Assembly: GCA_947472795.1 (NCBI GenBank)
Contig: CANJBL010000008.1
Location: 62,001-126,000, forward strand
Source: Fidelibacterota bacterium
GTDB taxonomy: Bacteria > Pseudomonadota > Alphaproteobacteria > Rhodospirillales > Rhodospirillaceae
Length of the DNA stretch: 64,000 nt
Direction: 5' to 3'
The notes beneath the pieces were generated by a model, which saw nothing but the letters and a program-made list of their open reading frames with translations, made no database searches and was not told the DNA's origin. Positions 9,410 through 16,594 of this stretch are shown piece by piece (the stretch's first letter is position 1; each line of letters starts with the position of its first letter). The translations under genes were made by a program, and so were the position numbers.

Positions 9410-9458
9410 AACCTACTGTTTTTAATGGCTTAACCCTGGCGATGCGAATTCAAGACCC

Positions 9459-9487
9459 CTTGACGGCAGCCTTAAACGCTCCAACAT
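9459..9487 (+). promoter_or_regulatory. Candidate heat-shock (RpoH) promoter of hsp20
   Basis: CTTGAC at 9459-9464 and CCAACAT at 9481-9487 are separated by 16 bases. This resembles the alphaproteobacterial sigma-32 pattern of a CTTGA-type -35 and a C-rich, CAT-containing -10. It lies about 60 bp before the hsp20 start. Assignment is by pattern only. Confidence 0.45.
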
Positions 9488-9494
9488 AAGGGGA

Positions 9495-9549
9495 GCTGCG
9501 CCAAAGGTGGGCAGCCCTACGGTTCTCGCTCGCTGAGGAGAGTCACCAG
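9495..9549 (+). promoter_or_regulatory. ROSE-like RNA thermometer in the hsp20 5' UTR
   Basis: Directly before the Shine-Dalgarno GAGGAG, the leader has CTCGCTCGCT, containing two copies of the U(U/C)GCU motif that masks the ribosome binding site in ROSE elements. These elements are known upstream of small heat-shock genes in alpha- and gammaproteobacteria. TCTC and GAGA flank the site and can close a hairpin over it. The leader is short (about 60 nt from the candidate promoter), so it would be a compact version. Confidence 0.5.
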
Positions 9550-10011
9550 ATGACTAGAGTTTCGGTTTTCTCGAGCCCGCTGCTGTTGGGGTTCGACCAT
9601 ATCGAGCGCGTTCTCGACCGGGTCAACAAGACCGCGGCCGAGGGCTATCCGCCCTACAACATCGAACAGACCGGCGAGCATCGCCTCCGCATCACGTTGG
9701 CGGTGGCGGGTTTTGCCGAAGAGGATCTCAACGTCACCGTGGAGGACAATCAACTTGTCATCCGCGGCCGGCAGCAGGAAGACAGCAGTAACCGGGTCTA
9801 TCTGCATCGGGGCATCGCCGCCCGACAGTTCACGCGCAGTTTTGTACTGGCGGAAGGAATCGAGGTGCGCGGCGCTGAAGTGATCAATGGCCTGTTGCAT
9901 GTGGACCTGGAACGCCCCGTGCCTCAGCCGAAAGTGACCCAGATCGAGATCAAGAATGAGGCCAAGAAGAAGCCGAGCCCAAAAACCATCGATCTGGACC
10001 ACCGCAAATAG
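9550..10011 (+). CDS. Small heat-shock protein, Hsp20/IbpA family
   Basis: The 153-residue protein contains an alpha-crystallin domain at about residues 35-130. It starts YPPYNIEQTGEHRLRITLAV, continues AGFAEEDLNVTVEDNQLVIR, and has the typical ..RQFTRSFVLAEGIEV..GAEVINGLLHVDL ending. It acts as an ATP-independent holdase that binds unfolding proteins in the cytoplasm during heat stress. The N-terminal SPLLLGFDHIERVLDRV is characteristic of IbpA-like members. A DUF1150 gene follows 119 bp downstream, a common pairing in Alphaproteobacteria. Regulation is suggested by the candidate RpoH promoter and the ROSE-like leader just upstream. Confidence 0.95.
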   Translation: MTRVSVFSSPLLLGFDHIERVLDRVNKTAAEGYPPYNIEQTGEHRLRITLAVAGFAEEDLNVTVEDNQLVIRGRQQEDSSNRVYLHRGIAARQFTRSFVLAEGIEVRGAEVINGLLHVDLERPVPQPKVTQIEIKNEAKKKPSPKTIDLDHRK

Positions 10012-10130
10012 GAGTTCCAGAAATAAAGTTACCGCACACGTAAAAAATGTGCCCCAGAACCACCGGCGGTGCCGTGCGTTATGCCTGATAACAGGGCCGT
10101 CCGTGGATGATCGCTCGAAAGGAGGATCAC

Positions 10131-10415
10131 ATGTTGGATAAAGACCTAGACAGCCAAGAGGACAATTTCGACGAAGACGTCGCGGACCATATCTTCGCGC
10201 CGACGCTTCTGACCGCCGAAAGCGGCGCGACCCCTATGGATCTCGCGCGCGTCGGCATCAGCGAAGTGGCCTACATTCGCCGCGCCATCGTCAACGACGT
10301 TGCGATGTGGACCATTCATAGCGCCGCCGGAGATCCGCTGGGTGCTGCGCACAGCTTCGACCTTGCCTGGGCCGCCGTGAAGCAGAACGACCTGGAGCCG
10401 GTGAGAGTCCACTGA
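10131..10415 (+). CDS. DUF1150 family protein
   Basis: The 94-residue protein has an acidic N-terminus (LDKDLDSQEDNFDEDV) and a folded core with DLARVGISEVAYIRRAIVND followed by WTIHSAAGDPLGAAHSFDLA. This matches DUF1150, a small family of unknown function found mostly in Alphaproteobacteria and often next to hsp20, as here. A strong Shine-Dalgarno sequence (AAAGGAGG) precedes ATG 10131 and fixes the start. It probably shares stress regulation with hsp20; its biochemical role is unknown. Two hairpins at 10451-10502 follow. Confidence 0.85.
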   Translation: MLDKDLDSQEDNFDEDVADHIFAPTLLTAESGATPMDLARVGISEVAYIRRAIVNDVAMWTIHSAAGDPLGAAHSFDLAWAAVKQNDLEPVRVH

Positions 10416-10450
10416 CGTAGAAGTTCGCTAGACACACCACCAACGATGCG

Positions 10451-10502
10451 GAGGAGCCTTTGGGCTCTTCTTGCAGGGCGCGCCCGGATGTACGGCGCGC
10501 CC
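10451..10502 (+). terminator. Two tandem hairpins after hsp20-DUF1150
   Basis: An 8-bp stem GAGGAGCC/GGCTCTTC (10451-10470) is followed by GGGCGCGCC/GGCGCGCCC (10476-10502) with a 9-base loop. There is no long T-run, only TTCTT after the first and ATTTCGTTT after the second, so termination is likely but not certain. The rest of 10503-10624 is the old tRNA promoter region. Confidence 0.5.
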
Positions 10503-10624
10503 ATTTCGTTTCAGGGGCCGTTTCATTTGGGAATAGCTGAACTTTGGGTTCCCTTGAACCCTCGGCCCTGTCTGCACAGGCCGGAGGGAGCGTGCTATAT
10601 CTCCGCTCGCCTGATTGGGGGCAC

Positions 10625-10664
10625 GTTCCCGTAGCTCAGCTGGATAGAGCACCAGATTCCTAAT
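10625..10664 (+). repeat. attL: 40-bp copy of the 5' half of tRNA-Arg(CCT)
   Basis: These 40 bases are identical to positions 22854-22893, the 5' half of the intact tRNA-Arg(CCT), ending one base past the anticodon loop. After 10664 the sequence diverges. This is the left junction of the genomic island and marks the original tRNA locus; a possible promoter TATAT lies at about 10595 in the host sequence upstream. Confidence 0.93.
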
Positions 10665-10720
10665 ATACGGGGCGATTGCGTTATTGGCCGTTTACTTGGC
10701 GAATCCGACGGCCTATCGAG

Positions 10721-10740
10721 TCCGTATACGATCCGTATAT
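10721..10740 (+). promoter_or_regulatory. Candidate integrase arm-type site, left end
   Basis: TCCGTATA occurs twice with a 10-base period (TCCGTATACG then ATCCGTATAT), 57 bases inside attL. The same pair is found at 21303 and 22699. One helical turn between copies and location at the island ends fit arm-type binding sites of a tyrosine integrase. The serine recombinase starts 30 bp downstream. Confidence 0.6.
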
Positions 10741-10770
10741 TCAGTATTTATACCGATTTAGGCGGACTGA

Positions 10771-11376
10771 ATGAAAACAGCAGTAATTTATGCGCGAGTT
10801 TCAACACAAGACCAAAACACTGAAAATCAACTGATCGCACTCCGTGAGGCTGCTCGACGAAACCGTTGGCGAATAGTTCACGAGTTTGTTGATCACGGCA
10901 TCTCTGGCGCAAAGTCCGCATCACATCGGCCAGCATTGGCCTCACTGCTAAAGAGCGTGCAGCGAAGAGAGTTTGACACTGTGATGGCATGGGATGTTTC
11001 TCGGCTAGGTCGCTCTCTCCAAGACCTCGTCTCAATTCTTCAAGATATCCACGCAAAAGACATCGATCTTTATCTCCACCAACAGGGGATCGACACCTCT
11101 ACGCCATCAGGAAAGATGATGTTCCAGATGTGTGGAGTGTTTGCAGAGTTCGAGCGCGGAATGATTCGAGAGCGAGTTCTGGCAGGTCAGGAACGGGCTC
11201 GAAGGGCTGGGAAAAAGCTTGGACGCCCTTCCAATGTCACTAAAGACACGAAGGATGCAGTCATCCATATGCGGAAATCATTGAACTGGGGCATTCAGAA
11301 AATTGCCTCAGAACTACGGATTGGAACAGGCCAAGTATACAAACTACTAGAGCCTGCTAACGTGGCTTGCGCATAG
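10771..11376 (+). CDS. Serine recombinase, resolvase/invertase family
   Basis: The 201-residue protein opens with AVIYARVSTQDQNTENQLIAL, with the catalytic serine at about residue 11. The resolvase core motifs follow: DHGISGAK, the MAWDVSRLGRSLQDLV helix with its arginines, and FAEFERGMIRERVLAGQERAR. The C-terminal part (about 145-198) is a small helix-turn-helix (IQKIASELRIGTGQVYKLLE). It has the size of Tn3-type resolvases and invertases rather than large serine integrases. It may resolve dimers, invert a segment, or be a remnant of another element, since the island already has a tyrosine integrase. No inverted res/hix-like site was identified. Its last 20 bp overlap the convergent XRE gene. 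Confidence 0.92.
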   Translation: MKTAVIYARVSTQDQNTENQLIALREAARRNRWRIVHEFVDHGISGAKSASHRPALASLLKSVQRREFDTVMAWDVSRLGRSLQDLVSILQDIHAKDIDLYLHQQGIDTSTPSGKMMFQMCGVFAEFERGMIRERVLAGQERARRAGKKLGRPSNVTKDTKDAVIHMRKSLNWGIQKIASELRIGTGQVYKLLEPANVACA

Positions 11377-11593
11377 TCACTAGAACACTTGGTTCCACGT
11401 CTAATGCCTTCGCAAGCTTCCCGAGGACCGTGACTGTCGGAGAAGCTGTAGCTCTTTCGACCGACCCGATGTAGCGAGGACTTAACCCTACTCGATCTGC
11501 GAGTTCTTCCTGCGTCATGCTTTTTGCATGACGTGTCCTCCGTACATTTCCTGCAACAACGTCCTTCAGGTCCATCGTCTCATGCAAGGACAT
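11357..11593 (-). CDS. XRE-family helix-turn-helix transcriptional regulator
   Basis: The 78-residue protein has a Cro/C1-type helix-turn-helix at about residues 12-68, with RTRHAKSMTQEELADRVGLS, then SPRYIGSVERATASPTVTVL and a final GKLAKALDVEPSVLV helix. It is essentially a bare DNA-binding domain, likely a repressor of its own and the divergent promoter. Between it and the next gene lie two near-identical sites (CGGCATTATWGTTCC) at 11595 and 11651, one of them touching its start codon. The start is ATG 11593, or ATG 11575 in the same frame. It converges on the serine recombinase with a 20-bp overlap. Confidence 0.87.
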   Translation of the reverse strand: MSLHETMDLKDVVAGNVRRTRHAKSMTQEELADRVGLSPRYIGSVERATASPTVTVLGKLAKALDVEPSVLVTMRKPR

Positions 11594-11594
11594 G

Positions 11595-11665
11595 CGGCAT
11601 TATTGTTCCAGGAACGATGCTTCCTATTCGTACTTTTAACGGTGATGCATCGGCATTATAGTTCC
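11595..11665. promoter_or_regulatory. Twin operator-like repeats between the XRE gene and the zinc-ribbon gene
   Basis: CGGCATTATTGTTCC (11595-11609) and CGGCATTATAGTTCC (11651-11665) differ at one base. The first overlaps a perfect GTTCC-A-GGAAC palindrome (11605-11615). They lie in the divergent gap between the regulator and the gene at 11703, where an autoregulating XRE protein would bind. Confidence 0.55.
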
Positions 11666-11702
11666 GACGCTTTGTGACTTATGGGGATTGGGGAAGGTTC
11701 AA

Positions 11703-12788
11703 ATGAAATACTGCGCTCAGTGCGGGAAGTCGGTCTCGGCACTTTTTTGCTCTCACTGTGGAGCGAAAGCTGAAGGCGGGGCTGACACTCAGAACAAAGA
11801 AAATAAAACTGACGACACACAGGAGTCTGGATGGGCAGCTATCGCTCCGAATGCAGAATCTCCCACTGCCAGCTTTAGTCCCAAATGGTGGATTCGGGGA
11901 GGCGCTGCGCTTTTCTTCGCCTTCATTGCCTATCTCAATCTTCCCATCTCATGGAAAACGTTTGGTCCGAACCAAACTGGCACTCAGCAGCCTAGTGTTC
12001 CTGCCAAAACATTGGGAGCTGCTTCTGGAGACCCGGCTTTAGAGATTTGGGTAAATGCCGCGAAGGACGCTGTAGCTCAGTATGAAATGGTGAAGCGTAG
12101 TGGCTCACCGGGGGATATCTGTCTCCAAGCATCAATAGTCTCAGCTTCATTTCTCCAAGCCAAAGATGAAGCAAGTTATGCGAAGTGGAAGAGGACCGAG
12201 ATACTGGACTGTGGGCGTGCAGGCATGGGAGATCAGGCTGCATACCTAAAAGCACTGGCGGAAGACATGAAGGAGAATGGAGAGAAGTCGGAATTTGCAC
12301 AGCAGGTAAAAGGCTTGGTTGGCACTCCGAGTAGTTCCACGGTTCAGGCCCAGCAACTTCCCATTAGTGCGCATTCATGGGACGCCAAGATAACAGGAGC
12401 CAGTGGCATCGGGGGCGACACCGCCAAGATTACCGCGTCGGTAACCGGGGAAGATTTGAGAGAGTACTGTGCTCGCGATCTTGGGGAATATGACGATAAG
12501 ACTAATAGCTACGGTGATGGCGGTTCTCCCGAAACGAAGGCCAAAATAGATTCATGCGTGACGAAGGAGAGCCACGAGCATCTCAATCAGCAGCATTTTG
12601 CCCAGGCCAATTGCACTACGAAAACGATCACTGCCACTAGTGCTCTGCGAGGCTCTTTCCAAATAACTGGCAGAGACAATTCGGGGGCGTTTCAATGGAA
12701 GGCCGTGCAGACTGGCGAAACTCTTGATGGTTCGACTGCATCCGGGGCTTCGCTTTTAAGTGCTCAGTTCGACCTTCTATGTCCGTAG
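11703..12788 (+). CDS. Zinc-ribbon membrane protein of unknown function
   Basis: The 361-residue protein starts with a double CxxC zinc ribbon (YCAQCGKSVSALFCSHCGAK, residues 3-22). A polar linker, one transmembrane helix (about 62-82, RGGAALFFAFIAYLNLPISW) and a long, probably periplasmic domain follow. Four or more cysteines in the second half (DLREYCARDL, IDSCVTKESH, QANCTTK, LLCP) could form disulfides. ATG 11703 has a good Shine-Dalgarno (GGGGAAGG); an in-frame TTG at 11688 is less likely. It is divergent from the XRE gene and probably controlled by it. The zinc-ribbon plus membrane layout occurs in many bacterial stress or sensory proteins, but no function can be assigned. Confidence 0.75.
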   Translation: MKYCAQCGKSVSALFCSHCGAKAEGGADTQNKENKTDDTQESGWAAIAPNAESPTASFSPKWWIRGGAALFFAFIAYLNLPISWKTFGPNQTGTQQPSVPAKTLGAASGDPALEIWVNAAKDAVAQYEMVKRSGSPGDICLQASIVSASFLQAKDEASYAKWKRTEILDCGRAGMGDQAAYLKALAEDMKENGEKSEFAQQVKGLVGTPSSSTVQAQQLPISAHSWDAKITGASGIGGDTAKITASVTGEDLREYCARDLGEYDDKTNSYGDGGSPETKAKIDSCVTKESHEHLNQQHFAQANCTTKTITATSALRGSFQITGRDNSGAFQWKAVQTGETLDGSTASGASLLSAQFDLLCP

Positions 12789-12813
12789 CGCTGGCGGAGT
12801 GCGGAGCTCGAAA

Positions 12814-12891
12814 ATGACCGTTATCTTCAAGGCCCTCGCGGCTCTATACTTCCTTGCGTATTTGGTGACCGCTTTTTTGTCCTCCTTTTGA
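12814..12891 (+). CDS. Possible 25-residue membrane peptide
   Basis: ATG 12814 to TGA 12891 encodes a 25-residue peptide, MTVIFKALAALYFLAYLVTA and then FLSSF, a single hydrophobic helix. It lies 26 bp after the zinc-ribbon membrane protein, in the same direction. The upstream GGAGCTCGAAA is a possible ribosome binding site. It could be a small partner subunit or chance; nothing else is found in 12789-12994. Confidence 0.35.
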   Translation: MTVIFKALAALYFLAYLVTAFLSSF

Positions 12892-12994
12892 TGCACTATG
12901 CACCTCCATGATCGATGCGTAGTAGCGGACTTTCCTCATAGTGCGGTTGTTTGCCTTAGGAGCTTATTCCTAGATAAACCACAAGCGAGGCGCG

Positions 12995-13765
12995 ATGTTC
13001 TTCAAGCCCATTTCGGTCACCCGACAAATATCTCGCGGCTCAAAGGACTATGACAATTCTCATACAATCACGTTCGAATTAGCCACTACGCGGGAAAACA
13101 TACTCGAGATATCGACCGATTGCGTTTTGTGCGCTCCCAGCCGCTTTCGCGTTCACTACCAAAAGGATGGAATGCGGAGGGTGCTAAATCCAACGCTTAC
13201 GCTCTATCGAGACACAAAATTCGACGATATTTTGCCGCGGAAGATGGTCGATGACCCAGCAATGAAGGACGCAATAGGATTCGCTACCTTCTCACGTCAC
13301 AAAGACGATCATCTTTATTGCGCATTTAGCATCCCGCTTAACGCTGAATCCTTTGACACCTTGGCGCAAGACATTGTTTCTGGCGTTACTCCTACCGAGG
13401 TCTTTGTAGAATTCTCTTCACCGATCGACTACCTGAACGACGATCCAAAAAAACTGGAGTTTGGTTGGGAGCCCGACGGTAGCCGCAGAATCTGGAATGT
13501 CCCCGAAGGGGATCAAACAGACTTCCTTCCAATAGAATCCATACGTTTTACGACCACACATGTCGATGCTCGGAATTTGGAGGAAATGGAAGCGCATCCC
13601 GATGACGCTTTACCGGTGAAAGCACCCGCTCTCTCGTTAGCTGAGCTGGCAATCGAGGCCAAAAAGGCTAATGAGGGAATTCTGCGGCTATCCAAAACCG
13701 TGAAAAACCTCGTTTGGCTGGTCGTAGCTGCAGGGGTGATTATCCTACTGAAATTTGCATCCTGA
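12995..13765 (+). CDS. Unknown protein with C-terminal membrane anchor, first gene of a HEPN-type operon
   Basis: I do not recognise this 256-residue protein. The first about 210 residues are a soluble, beta-rich sequence with two cysteines (STDCVLCAPSRF) near residue 45. A short helix (LSLAELAIEAKKANEGILRL) leads to a single C-terminal transmembrane segment (NLVWLVVAAGVIILLKF), so the bulk would face the cytoplasm. It is followed after 22 bp by two small membrane proteins and a HEPN-like protein, all in one direction and tightly spaced, suggesting a four-gene module. Codon use is that of the island, not of the host. Confidence 0.7.
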   Translation: MFFKPISVTRQISRGSKDYDNSHTITFELATTRENILEISTDCVLCAPSRFRVHYQKDGMRRVLNPTLTLYRDTKFDDILPRKMVDDPAMKDAIGFATFSRHKDDHLYCAFSIPLNAESFDTLAQDIVSGVTPTEVFVEFSSPIDYLNDDPKKLEFGWEPDGSRRIWNVPEGDQTDFLPIESIRFTTTHVDARNLEEMEAHPDDALPVKAPALSLAELAIEAKKANEGILRLSKTVKNLVWLVVAAGVIILLKFAS

Positions 13766-13787
13766 TTTCATTTATGGAGGTCCATTT

Positions 13788-14015
13788 TTGAACTCTGAGA
13801 TTATCGAGCTGGTGTCCATCACCGCCATCCTCTTAGGCCTGGTTGCGGTGGGCGGGAGCTTTGCATGGCTCATGAAAATGATGGAACCGGAGGAGATAAA
13901 CCTCACCTCTTTTTGTCGGATAATCTTGTGTTCCGCCTCGATAGGCATATTCATACTTCTACTTGGCGGAATAATTATCCTTGGATTATATGCGGACCTA
14001 TTAGCTCGAAGATGA
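13788..14015 (+). CDS. Small two-helix membrane protein of the HEPN-type operon
   Basis: The start is best placed at TTG 13788, because GGAGG lies seven bases upstream; a GTG/ATG-type start further upstream would overlap the previous gene without a ribosome binding site. The 75-residue product has two transmembrane helices (about 5-28 and 43-68) separated by a short loop KMMEPEEINLTS. The family is not recognised. Its stop codon overlaps the next ATG (ATGA), so the two are translationally coupled. It is probably a membrane subunit of the same module as the HEPN-like protein at 14398. Confidence 0.6.
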   Translation: MNSEIIELVSITAILLGLVAVGGSFAWLMKMMEPEEINLTSFCRIILCSASIGIFILLLGGIIILGLYADLLARR

Positions 14016-14371
14016 CTTTGGGGGCGACAATGGCGGGACTTTATTTTCTGGCTATTTTAGGCATCGCTGTAGTCTTTGTTTTCAAGAACGGCGTCGCTTT
14101 CGCGCTCAGCTTTCTTGGGACCGCAATAATACCATGCGTGGCTATAGCGGGAATGAAATGGGGTCTTATGAAAGGCGATAGGCAACAGCGGATCGGGGTT
14201 CCGATTGTAGCGCTTTTATTGTTGGCTTTTGCCTATTGGCTCTCGACCGGTGTTTCGGTCCAGGTGTTCGGCCACAATCTGAGCGGCCTTACTCTAGGCA
14301 TCATCGGCAGCGTTATTGGACTTATCGGTATTCCCCTTTCGTGGGCCGACACCTCATCGAATGCGAATTAG
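14012..14371 (+). CDS. Small multi-helix membrane protein of the HEPN-type operon
   Basis: ATG 14012 overlaps the previous stop by four bases. An ATG at 14030 with GGGGG upstream is an alternative. The product (about 119 residues) has three or four hydrophobic helices: LYFLAILGIAVVFVF, FALSFLGTAIIPCVAIAG, VPIVALLLLAFAYWLS and LTLGIIGSVIGLIGIPL. A short basic loop KGDRQQR sits in the middle. It is not recognised. The longer reading frame beginning at 13865 overlaps the preceding gene and lacks a good start. Position suggests it forms a membrane complex with its neighbours. Confidence 0.6.
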   Translation: MTLGATMAGLYFLAILGIAVVFVFKNGVAFALSFLGTAIIPCVAIAGMKWGLMKGDRQQRIGVPIVALLLLAFAYWLSTGVSVQVFGHNLSGLTLGIIGSVIGLIGIPLSWADTSSNAN

Positions 14372-14397
14372 GACACGAGTACTCGATTGGATATCCC

Positions 14398-14970
14398 TTG
14401 GATGGTTTGACCTTCACAGCGTCGGTAATTCACGACCTAGCATGGCCCGTTACGATTATTGCTTCGGTGATTCTTGCGGTTCGGCGTTTGCCTCAAATCG
14501 CGAAATTGGTGAAGTCAATTCGTTACAAGGATTTTGAAGTAACGATAAGAGAGCGTCTTGAGGAAATCGAGAAGCTCCCTACGGTGGTGGCTGCGAATGC
14601 AGAAAATTCCACGGCACCTTCGCTTCGTGAAAAAATTCTGAGATTGGCAGAGATTGATACTGGGGTGGCCGTCGCTGCTATTTGGACGGATGTAGAAGCT
14701 GCCCTAACCATGTTGATGCAGCACAATGGCCTTATGCGATTCACAAATCCCGTCAAATTCACAGCTCAGTTGGTCAAGCTGGGGAAGTTATCCAATGACG
14801 AATTGCGAATGATGGAAAACCTTCGAGAGGTCAGGAATGCAAGTGTGCATGCCAGAGGTGACAGTAAGCCGACCCTTGCGGAGGTTGCTGAATATCAAAA
14901 GTATGCGGAGGCGCTCATAACAAAGGTGAATAAAGTCAGAAGTGAGCCTGGCTATATCGCCCCAGAATAG
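14398..14970 (+). CDS. Membrane-anchored HEPN-like domain protein
   Basis: After an N-terminal transmembrane segment (about 15-32, PVTIIASVILAVRRLP), this about 190-residue protein is helical. It contains ENLREVRNASVHARGDSKP near residue 153. RNASVH matches the RxxxxH (RNxxxH) signature of HEPN domains, many of which are RNases in defence and toxin systems. The preceding helices (IDTGVAVAAIWTDVEAALTML) fit the HEPN four-helix pattern. The start is uncertain: TTG 14398 is used here because the upstream frame overlaps the previous gene. As the last gene of the 12995-14970 cluster, it may be the effector of a membrane-linked system. The HEPN call rests on motif and helix pattern only. Confidence 0.6.
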   Translation: MDGLTFTASVIHDLAWPVTIIASVILAVRRLPQIAKLVKSIRYKDFEVTIRERLEEIEKLPTVVAANAENSTAPSLREKILRLAEIDTGVAVAAIWTDVEAALTMLMQHNGLMRFTNPVKFTAQLVKLGKLSNDELRMMENLREVRNASVHARGDSKPTLAEVAEYQKYAEALITKVNKVRSEPGYIAPE

Positions 14971-15046
14971 TTTCTGCTTACTTTGGGTTAGGTCTGACGC
15001 GCTGACTTAGTTCACAGAGAACCGCGCCATATAAATTGATGTCAGG

Positions 15047-16066
15047 TTATGGGGGCGAAGATATTTGTACCGAAAATCGGTGACCGTCGACGATAGGCGA
15101 AATGCGATATCCGCCTTCGATCACACCTTCGGAATTCATAAAGTCATCGCGCTCGCGCTCTATGAAGCCAAGCACTAGTTCCGCAGCAAACGTGATTCCT
15201 TCAACCATACTAGTAATAATCAAGCCAGGGTATGACCTTTGATCTTGCGGAAGGTATACGCCTTTGGGCTGCACAATGTAATTGGAATGGGCGATGGCGT
15301 TGCGTAGCTTATTGTCGTAGGTGAAAGTTAGAAATTGTCCGATTTTGTCGTGGCCGTTGTCATGACAATATTTTTTCAGCTCCGCAACCTTGTATGAGAT
15401 GCCCGGCACTTCGTCCGGCTGAGCTTCTCGCCTTATCATTTCGCCAACGGGATTTATTGTCCTGCCATCTTCGCCAATTAATCGTTGACGATTATCAGCG
15501 ATTAGCATGAGGTTCAAAAGGACATCGTAATAGGACGATAGCTCATAAATGTGATTGTAGGTAAGAAGGCCCAATAGAACGTCGGTTTCGTGAACATATT
15601 CACTCGTCACTACGACAGGAGACATCGCAAGTGAGGTTAGTTTTTTTTCAAGAGCATGCTTGGCGGTGATGTCCTGGATTAATGTTACGCTATGGCGAAT
15701 CTGGTTTATTTGATTAATCTCGAATATGAGGGATGCGTATAAGAAGTAGCAGAGGGTGGCCGCATTTTCGGTTTTCGCTTTGTAGAGCAAATTCCTGAGT
15801 TCTTTGAGACCCTCGGAAATGCGGGGATTCGATATCTCCCTGGACATGTTGTAGGCGTATTTACCACACTCGCCACAGAGCGCGTTGCCATCGCTATCTG
15901 AAAATACCACAGATGATTGGGAGTACGCGTCTCGTCCCACCACGGCAATTGCGCCACAGGTGCATTGAAAGGGGAGTACATCTTCGTACTGACCTTCAAG
16001 AGCCCTAAATGTCGCCAGTACCGTGGTGGCCGGGACTACGAATCCGTGCACGCCGTTAATTCGCAA
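15047..16066 (-). CDS. Zinc-ribbon protein with C-terminal HEPN-like motif
   Basis: This 339-residue protein has a four-cysteine ribbon at about residues 34-70 (FQCTCGAIAV and ALCGECGKYA). It continues as an all-helical protein and carries KLRNAIAHSNYIV near residue 262. RNAIAH fits the RxxxxH HEPN signature, and the NAIAHS context is common in HEPN-fold proteins. The start appears to be TTG 16066. It stands alone, divergent from a gene remnant at 16116. It could be an RNA-targeting effector or a defence component, but the family is not recognised. If the histidine and arginine are only structural, it could be a non-catalytic HEPN protein. Confidence 0.6.
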   Translation of the reverse strand: MRINGVHGFVVPATTVLATFRALEGQYEDVLPFQCTCGAIAVVGRDAYSQSSVVFSDSDGNALCGECGKYAYNMSREISNPRISEGLKELRNLLYKAKTENAATLCYFLYASLIFEINQINQIRHSVTLIQDITAKHALEKKLTSLAMSPVVVTSEYVHETDVLLGLLTYNHIYELSSYYDVLLNLMLIADNRQRLIGEDGRTINPVGEMIRREAQPDEVPGISYKVAELKKYCHDNGHDKIGQFLTFTYDNKLRNAIAHSNYIVQPKGVYLPQDQRSYPGLIITSMVEGITFAAELVLGFIERERDDFMNSEGVIEGGYRISPIVDGHRFSVQISSPP

Positions 16067-16115
16067 TCTTGCTCGATCTATATCAGAAACTGTTCTTAAG
16101 ATATTTTTTGGATGA

Positions 16116-16574
16116 TTGGTCAGCGCAGCCTCCTGCTCTGGATGCTCAGATTATGAGATTTTGGGTCCTAAGACACCCACGAACATCATCGATCCGACCG
16201 CGTTCCCCGGTGCTGTCCTGGCGTTCTGCACGATGAAGCGGAATTTCACACCCACTGAGCTGCGCGGCATAAAGAAAATCGCCAAGACGGGGATGAAGCG
16301 GTGGAAAGTAGACAGACCGTCCAATCCAGTTCTCATTCTCACAGGAAGAGAACTATTTGGACACGATGCACCGGCTTGCTGGTCGGAAGACGCCTCAATT
16401 CCTGAATGGTGCAAACACTCAAATACGTTGATGGGCCTCTGCAATGCAACGCAGGCAATCTACCTGGGACTGCCTCATTGGGATGCAATAAGGCAGAAAG
16501 AGTTCGACCGAAGACGCAGCAGAGGCGTACGCAAGGACGCTCGAGGTCCCAACACTGCCGAAGTACAAAGCTAA
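16116..16574 (+). pseudogene. Probable 5'-truncated remnant of an unknown gene
   Basis: The frame encodes about 152 residues, but its beginning looks like the interior of a longer protein: DYEILGPKTPTNIIDPTAFP, then TPTELRGIKKIAKTGMKRWK and NPVLILTGRELFGHDAP. The only start is a TTG at 16116 without a clear ribosome binding site, just 49 bp from the divergent gene at 16066. I believe the 5' part was lost in a rearrangement, but a real short gene cannot be excluded. Function unknown. Confidence 0.45.
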
Positions 16575-16594
16575 CCCATTGTGTAGAAATTGGG

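Noticed and set aside
10625-10664. A second functional tRNA at the left junction
   Set aside because: Only the 5' half is present; the 3' half of the cloverleaf is replaced by island sequence.
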